Shown piece after piece: positions 59,381 to 64,000 of a stretch of DNA of 64,000 nt (positions within the stretch are counted from its first letter, which is position 1; the number at the start of each line of letters is the position of its first letter). The position numbers and the translations under genes are program-made. The DNA is from a virus: positions 1-64,000 of IMG/VR virus record IMGVR_UViG_3300025620_000004, one strand, 5' to 3'. The notes beneath the pieces are model-generated. The model searched no databases, had not been told where the DNA came from, and saw nothing but the letters and a program-made list of their open reading frames with translations.

Positions 59381-60301
59381 TCAATCTAATCTCCTGACAA
59401 TCCGAGGTATGATCTCGCCAGAGCGGATAACCTCTACCTTACAACCTATCTCAAGATCAAGGTCGCGTATGTACTCAATATTGTGCAGAGTTGCTCTCGA
59501 TACCGTAGCATCTCCCACGACCACAGGGTCGAGAATAGCCACTGGACTTACAACTCCGCTCTTACCCAACTGCCATACTACATCCAACAGCGTGGTCTCC
59601 ACTCCAGACACCTGCTCTTTCAGAGCAAAAGCACCTCGTGGGTGTTTAGCGGTGTAACCTAACGCATCGAACTTTGCATTTGACTTGAGACGATATACTT
59701 TGCCATCCTGAGGATAGGCATCTGCTTTAAAGCGAGTAACCACATTTAGACCCATCTTATGCAATAGCTCAAGAGCACAAGCATAATTAGAAGTCCAACT
59801 TGGTGTAACATCGTATGCTACAAATACTAAGGGACGAGTTTTAAACTCTTCTAAATCATTAAGACCTAGCGACCCCGAAGCAAAATTACGAGAATTAGGT
59901 ACACTACTTGGAGCAACAACTTCGCCAGTAATCTGCATGAGTCCAGTATCATTGCACTCATTAGGAACTAACTGACGCATCTTATCTGTAATATCACGAC
60001 CCTGAATGCCGTCTCCACGAGTGAGAGCGAGTTCAAGGTTGCCGTCAACATATAGAAGAGATACTGCCGCACCATCTAACTTAGGGGTAACAATACATTC
60101 ATCAATAGGCAGAGGAGCATCGTTGATGTCAAAGCACTTCTGAAGAGAGTACATCTGGTACGCGTGCTTTACGGCATCTGTAACAGTGTAACCCACTTTA
60201 GTATAGTTGTGCTTAGCTGCTAGAAGATCGAACTCCGCATCAGAGATAGCGGGAGTACCTTCATAGTACAACTGACTCATTCTGTCTAAAAAGCTCTGCA
60301 T
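59381..60301 (-). CDS. NAD-dependent DNA ligase, N-terminal subunit (adenylation + OB)
   Basis: 306 residues, AGGAG before the ATG. The adenylation motif is TPKLDGAAVS (the KxDG lysine takes AMP). The domain continues with LALTRGDGIQGRDIT, QITGEVVAP, RNFASGSLG and AFALKEQVSGVETTLLDVVWQLGKSG. It ends inside the OB fold (EVIRSGEIIPRIVRRLD). The NAD-binding Ia domain is reduced to a short start. The zinc-HhH-BRCT half is a separate gene, so the active ligase is presumably a heterodimer. Confidence 0.9.
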   Translation of the reverse strand: MQSFLDRMSQLYYEGTPAISDAEFDLLAAKHNYTKVGYTVTDAVKHAYQMYSLQKCFDINDAPLPIDECIVTPKLDGAAVSLLYVDGNLELALTRGDGIQGRDITDKMRQLVPNECNDTGLMQITGEVVAPSSVPNSRNFASGSLGLNDLEEFKTRPLVFVAYDVTPSWTSNYACALELLHKMGLNVVTRFKADAYPQDGKVYRLKSNAKFDALGYTAKHPRGAFALKEQVSGVETTLLDVVWQLGKSGVVSPVAILDPVVVGDATVSRATLHNIEYIRDLDLEIGCKVEVIRSGEIIPRIVRRLD

Positions 60302-60326
60302 GGTATTCTCCTAAATAAGAAAGTAT

Positions 60327-60355
60327 ATTATACGGAACTTCAGCAAGATTGTCAA
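60327..60355 (-). promoter_or_regulatory. Promoter M4, ligase N-terminal subunit
   Basis: Minus strand TTGACA (60355-60350), 17-bp spacer, TATAAT (60332-60327), with AAATAGTTC upstream. The downstream leader TTTAGGAGAATACCAT is shared with the gene behind M5. Confidence 0.85.
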
Positions 60356-60358
60356 GAA

Positions 60359-60658
60359 CTATTTATACATATCCTGAATTAGATCTGAAAAGTGTTCTTC
60401 GATCAAACTTTTTGATTCTGCAAGAGATAGTATCTCTACTAACCCTGCGAACATCTCTCTTGAGTTGGAGAGATCTAAAGGCATTGCAACTCCTTCTGGG
60501 GTAGGTTTCCACTCCTCGTCAAAGTCCATATAGTATTTACGCAAGTGCATATACTCTACGTCTCTGAACGTATTTATGGTAAGTCTTATCTGTACTTCTT
60601 TTACTTTATCATAGTGTATAACACGAGAGTATGCTTCAGGAGCTTGGTGTAAGTCCAT
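60359..60658 (-). CDS. PC4-like ssDNA-binding protein (putative)
   Basis: 99 residues. VQIRLTINTFRDVEYMHLRKYYMDFDEEWKPTPEGVAMPL follows the transcriptional coactivator PC4 pattern (R-x-T/S-x-x-x-F-R/K...Y-x-x-I/L-R-K/E-Y-Y...W/x-P-x-x-x-G). PC4-like proteins bind single-stranded DNA as dimers and occur in phages such as T5. A role in replication or transcription near the ligase gene is plausible. The start overlaps the preceding stop. Confidence 0.6.
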   Translation of the reverse strand: MDLHQAPEAYSRVIHYDKVKEVQIRLTINTFRDVEYMHLRKYYMDFDEEWKPTPEGVAMPLDLSNSREMFAGLVEILSLAESKSLIEEHFSDLIQDMYK

Positions 60659-60930
60659 TATCGCCTACCTTCATTCTTGAGAATGGAGGACAGCGGGACT
60701 ACACTAGACACATTCGCAGGTCTGAGTAATCGGTATGAGTCAGTATCCCAACAGAAGAAAAGAAGAGTGTCGTCAGTTTCCTTGGCTCTATTCTTCTTTT
60801 TCTGGATATAGGGAGTTGTGAAGTCTAATGTACAAACATTGTACTTTAGCTTTTTGGAGTGTTCGCTACGATAAGTAATAACGGCATCCCCATAGTCGTG
60901 CACTAATCGTGCCAGTTCTTGCTTTTTCAC
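60658..60930 (-). CDS. Conserved small phage protein
   Basis: About 90 residues from a GTG at 60930 with AGGAG 5 nt upstream; the frame is open to a TTG at 60957. It contains VKKQELARLVHDYGDAVITYRSEHSKKLKYNVCTLDF and, near the end, FFCWDTDSYRLLRPANVSSVVPLSSIL, a motif I recall from many marine phages with no assigned role. It may bind nucleic acid. Co-transcribed with the PC4-like gene. Confidence 0.6.
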   Translation of the reverse strand: MKKQELARLVHDYGDAVITYRSEHSKKLKYNVCTLDFTTPYIQKKKNRAKETDDTLLFFCWDTDSYRLLRPANVSSVVPLSSILKNEGRR

Positions 60931-61004
60931 TTTAGCTCCTTGGTAGTAATTCAGCAATCTTTATTGTGAATCTACTTACTGCGAGGTGCTTTTGTTAGGT
61001 ACAA

Positions 61005-61033
61005 GAAAACCCCGCTAGACGAATCTAGCAGGG
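61005..61033 (-). terminator. Intrinsic terminator after HTH gene
   Basis: On the minus strand CCCTGCTAGA (61033-61024), loop TTCG, TCTAGCGGG (61019-61011) with one bulged base, then GTTTTCTTG. It lies between the HTH gene (ends 61042) and the next gene (starts about 60930), whose expression must come from readthrough. Confidence 0.82.
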
Positions 61034-61041
61034 TATCGGAC

Positions 61042-61485
61042 TTATGCTTCGTTAATAGCTACTAAAATCGAAGTAAAGTACTGAGATGCTTTACCAGTAA
61101 GTTTGGCAATAATCTCTTCATCTACAGGCTGTCCGGCATCGCTAAGAGCTGCAATGAGCGCCTCAGCTGCTGCTGCTTTAGATACTCGCGTACCTCCACC
61201 TGTAGCTCCACCGCTAGCTTTAGCGGCAGGGGTTTTCTTAACATAAACGCCAGCTTTTGTTAAGATCATACGAACACCATTAGGTGACTCGTCTAATTCT
61301 TCTGCAATGTCTTTTACGATCTCCATGCTGGTTTCTGGAGTTGGTTCTGCTTCTTCATACAGGCTTACTGCCTGTGCTTTTTTGTCGTCGTCCCAAGCCA
61401 CTTTTCGTGTCCTCTTGTTAGGGTTTTTGTTTCCTGGGCAATCGCCCAGAGCTTGTAGTTGTTGAGTATAGAATCGGTCGCCCAA
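61042..61485 (-). CDS. Helix-turn-helix-like protein with Ala/Gly linker
   Basis: 147 residues if the TTG at 61485 is used (MGDRFYTQQ), with AGGAG 8 nt upstream. One basic segment (NKRTRKVAWDDDKKAQAV) is followed by an HTH-like unit (MEIVKDIAEELDESPNGVRMILTKAGVYV), an Ala/Gly/Thr linker and a second helical unit (AAAAEALIAALSDAGQPVDEEIIAKLTGKASQYFTSILV). The HTH unit matches the repeat of 57822-58547. Probably a DNA-binding phage protein. Confidence 0.6.
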   Translation of the reverse strand: MGDRFYTQQLQALGDCPGNKNPNKRTRKVAWDDDKKAQAVSLYEEAEPTPETSMEIVKDIAEELDESPNGVRMILTKAGVYVKKTPAAKASGGATGGGTRVSKAAAAEALIAALSDAGQPVDEEIIAKLTGKASQYFTSILVAINEA

Positions 61486-61511
61486 TGGTATTCTCCTAAA
61501 TTTGAAATGAT

Positions 61512-61541
61512 ATTATACGCGGATTTTAACCATCTTGTCAA
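61512..61541 (-). promoter_or_regulatory. Promoter M5, HTH gene
   Basis: Minus strand AAAATAATTCTTGACA (TTGACA 61541-61536), 18-bp spacer, TATAAT (61517-61512). It directly follows the IscU stop and is the only family member with an 18-bp spacer. Confidence 0.85.
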
Positions 61542-61544
61542 GAA

Positions 61545-61925
61545 TTATTTTTTCTTATCTCTTACATTTTGTACGGCACTTTTTATTGCGTCTTCTGCTA
61601 ATACTGAGCAGTGTATCTTTACGGGTGGCAAGGCTAACTCTTCTGCTATCTGAGTATTCTTGAGCAACTCTGCCTCGCCTAAAGTCTTTCCTTTTACCCA
61701 TTCGGTGAGTAGAGACGAAGAAGCTATAGCCGACCCACATCCATAAGTTTTAAACTTTGCATTTACTATAACATCATTCTCGTCTACCTGTATCTGTAGA
61801 CGCATAACATCTCCACAGGCAGGAGCTCCTACCATTCCTGTACCTACTAAAGGATTACTATCATCTAGTATTCCTACGTTTCTAGGGTTTTCGTAGTGGT
61901 CTATTACTTTTTCACTATATGCCAT
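61545..61925 (-). CDS. iscU: Fe-S cluster assembly scaffold IscU
   Basis: 126 residues, full length. It starts MAYSEKVIDHYENPRNVG, which I recall as identical to the E. coli start. Cluster ligands C37 (APACGD, with D39), C63 (YGCGSAIASSS) and C106 (KIHCS, with H105) are all present, as is the LPPVK motif (99-103) that the HscA chaperone recognises. It would assemble 2Fe-2S clusters with host IscS/HscA, perhaps for phage Fe-S enzymes such as the radical SAM protein and the gpL-like tail tip. Likely acquired from a gammaproteobacterial host. Confidence 0.95.
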   Translation of the reverse strand: MAYSEKVIDHYENPRNVGILDDSNPLVGTGMVGAPACGDVMRLQIQVDENDVIVNAKFKTYGCGSAIASSSLLTEWVKGKTLGEAELLKNTQIAEELALPPVKIHCSVLAEDAIKSAVQNVRDKKK

Positions 61926-61926
61926 A

Positions 61927-62643
61927 TTATAATCTCTCTAGGTTTACTCCGTACTTTTGTAGATGCTCTAGCTTACACAACTCGTAAGCAGGTGCATACG
62001 CAGAGAAACCGCCTTGTGTCACATTCGAAAAGAAGTTATCATCGTCTTGTACTTTTTGTCGAACATACACTGAGTATGCAGGACAGCCATATTTCTTTTC
62101 ATAATCAACCATAGCCATACCTTTTTTAGTAGCAAGGTACTCAGCTGTTAGTCTATGTTTTACTTCTACTGCCGCATGATAAGTGGCAGACCATGCAATC
62201 TCACCCTCTGCAAAGTCGTCAGACATACACTCGTCAGGGTAGTAGTGTGCAGTTAGTCTTTCGTCTTTTCCTGCGGGTCTTTGCGGGACTCCAACTCTTT
62301 CAAGAAGAGATCGTACAAAGGAAGCACTTCTGAAGAGGAGCTTTGAGATATCTGTGATAGTATCTCCTCCGAGGTAGTTTTCGCACGCAAGAGCGATCTC
62401 TGCATCACTCGCAGGACGGCCTCGCAGACCTTGTTTACGCTTTTTAACATACGCTTTCGTCTCCTCATAATCCTCGATAATCTTAGTTAGCCTAGTTGTA
62501 TTATAGGCTATGTTAAGAATATCACACGCTTCCTTCTTTGTTATAGGTTTTTCCGAAGAACTGGGGTTTAGCAGCATAATAACTTTCTGGATGTTTGCTG
62601 CTGACAGGTTCTCGTAACTTTTCTTCTTTACTCTCTTCGCCAT
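61927..62643 (-). CDS. HTH-containing phage protein of unknown function
   Basis: 238 residues, with GGAG 7 nt before the ATG. Basic start (MAKRVKKKSYENLSAANIQKV), a first HTH-like region (ITKKEACDILNIAYNTTRLTKIIEDY), a second (DAEIALACENYLGGDTITDISKLLFRSASFVRSLLERVGVP) and a C-terminal domain (AWSATYHAAVEVKHRLTAEYLATKKGM). It could be a transcription or replication regulator. The first 122 nt overlap the end of the DUF5664 gene in another frame. Confidence 0.6.
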   Translation of the reverse strand: MAKRVKKKSYENLSAANIQKVIMLLNPSSSEKPITKKEACDILNIAYNTTRLTKIIEDYEETKAYVKKRKQGLRGRPASDAEIALACENYLGGDTITDISKLLFRSASFVRSLLERVGVPQRPAGKDERLTAHYYPDECMSDDFAEGEIAWSATYHAAVEVKHRLTAEYLATKKGMAMVDYEKKYGCPAYSVYVRQKVQDDDNFFSNVTQGGFSAYAPAYELCKLEHLQKYGVNLERL

Positions 62644-62947
62644 TCTCTAACTCCAATTCTAGTTTAAACATCAAGCAGCAAATAGCGTGTGCTAGATGTG
62701 ATAAATTTGTTTCTGGATCTTGTAGTTCTCCGTCCAGATGGGAGAATATGTGCCGTAGTGCACCGCCGCTGTATCTATTCTGTGCATCTTCTAGTTTACG
62801 CCAGTTTTCTTCATCGTACTTGGCCGCACCAAAAGTCAGTACTTTTGCTACTTCTACTGTAGCTTTGGGAGGCAGGAGATACATCTTCGGCTTTTCACTA
62901 TCAAACTTTCTGCCTACCATACCTTTCAAGTCCTTGATATCAGTCAT
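62522..62947 (-). CDS. DUF5664-type dATP/dGTP diphosphohydrolase-like protein
   Basis: 141 residues from ATG 62947, AAGGA upstream, overlapping ThyX by 8 nt. GRKFDSEKPKMYLLPPKATVEVAKVLTFGAAKYDEENWRKL, then RYSGGALRHIFSHLDGELQDPE and LSHLAHAICCLMF match the DUF5664/MazG-related phage family, where GE..DPE and H..H are the metal-binding acids. Relatives include enzymes that hydrolyse dATP or dGTP. It probably adjusts the dNTP pool. A Glu-rich tail follows, which overlaps the next gene. Confidence 0.75.
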   Translation of the reverse strand: MTDIKDLKGMVGRKFDSEKPKMYLLPPKATVEVAKVLTFGAAKYDEENWRKLEDAQNRYSGGALRHIFSHLDGELQDPETNLSHLAHAICCLMFKLELELENGEESKEEKLREPVSSKHPESYYAAKPQFFGKTYNKEGSV

Positions 62948-63587
62948 GTACAAAGTCCTTAATCAGAGGAAACATTGGATTAATCTCATAAGCACAGGCT
63001 CGTGCAATATCCATATGCTCTTTCTGAGTACCAGGAGTTGTACGCACATCAATGAAGTGAATCCACGATCGTACTGTTCCGTGCATATACAAACGAGTCT
63101 TTGTCAGACCTTCGGGAAGTACAGTTCTTGCCTGCTCTTTTGCAATACCATGTTCGATTGCCCACTTATAAACATTAGACGCAGTATCAATAACTCGTTT
63201 CTGTTGAGCAATCCAATGCTGCTGTAGTAATGCATCATCAGTTTCAATACTGTTCTGACGATTCTTTGTATCCTGTAGACGAGTTTCTCGTAGTTCATAT
63301 GGCCACCCTTCTAATGCCGCAGGGTCGGCATAGCGTTGGCTAAACTCCTGAAAAGCAAAACTACGATGGCGTACTATCTGGTGAGCGATGTCACGAGTAG
63401 TGTTGATCTCCATAGTAATACCACACATCTCAAAAGGAGACCAGTGTTTATGCTTGATTAGATACTCTACTAGCTTACGAGAAGTAAGTTCATTACTCTG
63501 ATTAGCTGGGTTAGACACTCTAGCCATGTATGCAATATCTGCAATTAAATCAGGCGAAGATGTCGATATAAGTTTTACGTTGCTCAT
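62940..63587 (-). CDS. thyX: Flavin-dependent thymidylate synthase ThyX
   Basis: 215 residues. The signature RHRSFAFQEFSQRYA (73-87) is the flavin/dUMP-binding motif of ThyX. Other segments: HWSPFEMCGITMEI and RTVLPEGLTKTRLYMHGTVRSWIHFIDVR. It methylates dUMP using methylene-tetrahydrofolate and FAD without needing dihydrofolate reductase. It overlaps neighbours on both sides (4 and 8 nt), consistent with one transcript. Confidence 0.95.
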   Translation of the reverse strand: MSNVKLISTSSPDLIADIAYMARVSNPANQSNELTSRKLVEYLIKHKHWSPFEMCGITMEINTTRDIAHQIVRHRSFAFQEFSQRYADPAALEGWPYELRETRLQDTKNRQNSIETDDALLQQHWIAQQKRVIDTASNVYKWAIEHGIAKEQARTVLPEGLTKTRLYMHGTVRSWIHFIDVRTTPGTQKEHMDIARACAYEINPMFPLIKDFVHD

Positions 63588-64000
63588 TTGGCGGTGATCC
63601 TTTTGTCGTAGTCTGCATAGTCCTCATTCCACCAGTCAGGTTTCGCTCTATGCGACCAGGTGGCGAAGGTGGCTTTATCCAGATGGTAGTAGTCCCTGTA
63701 AGATTGTATAGGGTTGTCATAGTCTTTAAGTTCATCAGGCATTGCTAGTCCGAATTGTGTGAATCCTCGTCGTGGTAGATTCCGTGGCTCTGGTAGCTTG
63801 TTAACCACTTCCACAATCGACTTGTGTTGTTTCGCATAGCGGTAGTGATATTCATCATTAAGAGCGTTACCATAACAGTGTGTCCATTCAAAATTGTCTA
63901 GAGATGAGCGTACCCAAATAGTGCAAGGGTGGTTGTACATCATCGGTAGATACGGGGTTAGGGGTCGTTCTTCCATTGGAAGATGTTTAATGTCTTTCTT
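63584..64000 (-). CDS. Conserved phage protein, partial (pyrimidine dimer glycosylase-like), cut by right edge
   Basis: 139 codons visible; the frame runs on to the window edge, and the ATG at 63976 is probably not the start because family members have an N-terminal part before YNHPCTIWVRSS. Motifs: NHPCTIWVRSSLDNFEW, EYHYRYAKQHKS, LAMPDELKDYD, SYRDYYHLDKATFATW. From memory such proteins are common in marine phages and distantly resemble pyrimidine-dimer DNA glycosylases. Activity is not proven by sequence. Confidence 0.55.
   Translation of the reverse strand, partial: KKDIKHLPMEERPLTPYLPMMYNHPCTIWVRSSLDNFEWTHCYGNALNDEYHYRYAKQHKSIVEVVNKLPEPRNLPRRGFTQFGLAMPDELKDYDNPIQSYRDYYHLDKATFATWSHRAKPDWWNEDYADYDKRITAK

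Noticed and set aside
1-64000. Lysogeny module, tRNA genes, CRISPR arrays, insertion sequences
   Set aside because: Looked for integrase, repressor, tRNA cloverleaf patterns, regular spacer arrays and transposase motifs; none seen. The missing part of the genome could differ.

Overview
The window is part of the genome of a tailed double-stranded DNA phage, almost certainly a long-tailed siphovirus of a marine gammaproteobacterium. It carries a lambda-like set of tail-tip genes (M, L, K, I and J equivalents) behind a tape-measure gene and a frameshifted tail chaperone. It has no sheath or baseplate-wedge genes, and I found no integrase or repressor, so a lytic life style is likely. The host group is inferred mainly from an IscU protein (61545-61925) that from memory is very close to the E. 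coli protein. The DNA is AT-rich and densely packed, with frequent 1-120 nt gene overlaps. Both edges cut genes, so the full genome is larger than 64 kb.

Layout. (a) 1-1825, leftward: a DEDDh exonuclease (cut by the left edge), a HAD phosphatase and small membrane or helix-turn-helix-like proteins, driven by a sigma70 promoter at 1861-1888. (b) 1826-2103: divergent control region with a GC-rich dyad and three phased ATTGT boxes. (c) 2104-5807, rightward: overlapping genes for signal-peptide proteins of unknown function. (d) 5861-10527: small terminase, membrane and very basic small proteins (lysis and accessory candidates), large terminase. (e) 10613-16845: HNH nuclease, portal, a single-ORF fusion of prohead protease, scaffold and major capsid protein with an internal ribosome start, then connectors. 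(f) 16910-32735: tail tube, -1 frameshifted chaperones, tape measure, tail tip and a 2506-residue J-like protein ending in an S74 chaperone domain. (g) 32735-41601: accessory fibre proteins, a 1408-residue Thr/Ser repeat protein and two putative glycosyltransferases, closed by a bidirectional terminator. (h) 41616-64000, leftward: nucleotide metabolism (class II ribonucleotide reductase, ThyX, a DUF5664-type hydrolase), replication (PolA, primase, DnaB-like helicase, split NAD-dependent ligase, ssDNA-binding proteins), recombination (SbcCD-like pair, resolvase, flap exonuclease, SF2 helicase), PhoH, a radical SAM/SDR pair, IscU and two proteins with repeated helix-turn-helix-like segments.

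Regulation. At least eleven promoters on both strands share an A-rich upstream block, TTGACA and TATAAT with a nearly invariant 17-bp spacer. Six of them carry the identical block AAAATAATTCTTGACA. No phage RNA polymerase is visible, so host sigma70 RNA polymerase probably transcribes both arms.

The most interesting candidate system is at 35700-41601. A huge Thr/Ser-rich fibre-like protein with a low-complexity four-residue rhythm is followed directly by a small coiled-coil protein and two glycosyltransferase-like proteins. This layout suggests a phage-encoded, self-glycosylated adhesin, which is inference. Also notable are the protease-scaffold-capsid fusion with its internal start, and a promoter that fires into a strong terminator at 18046-18123.
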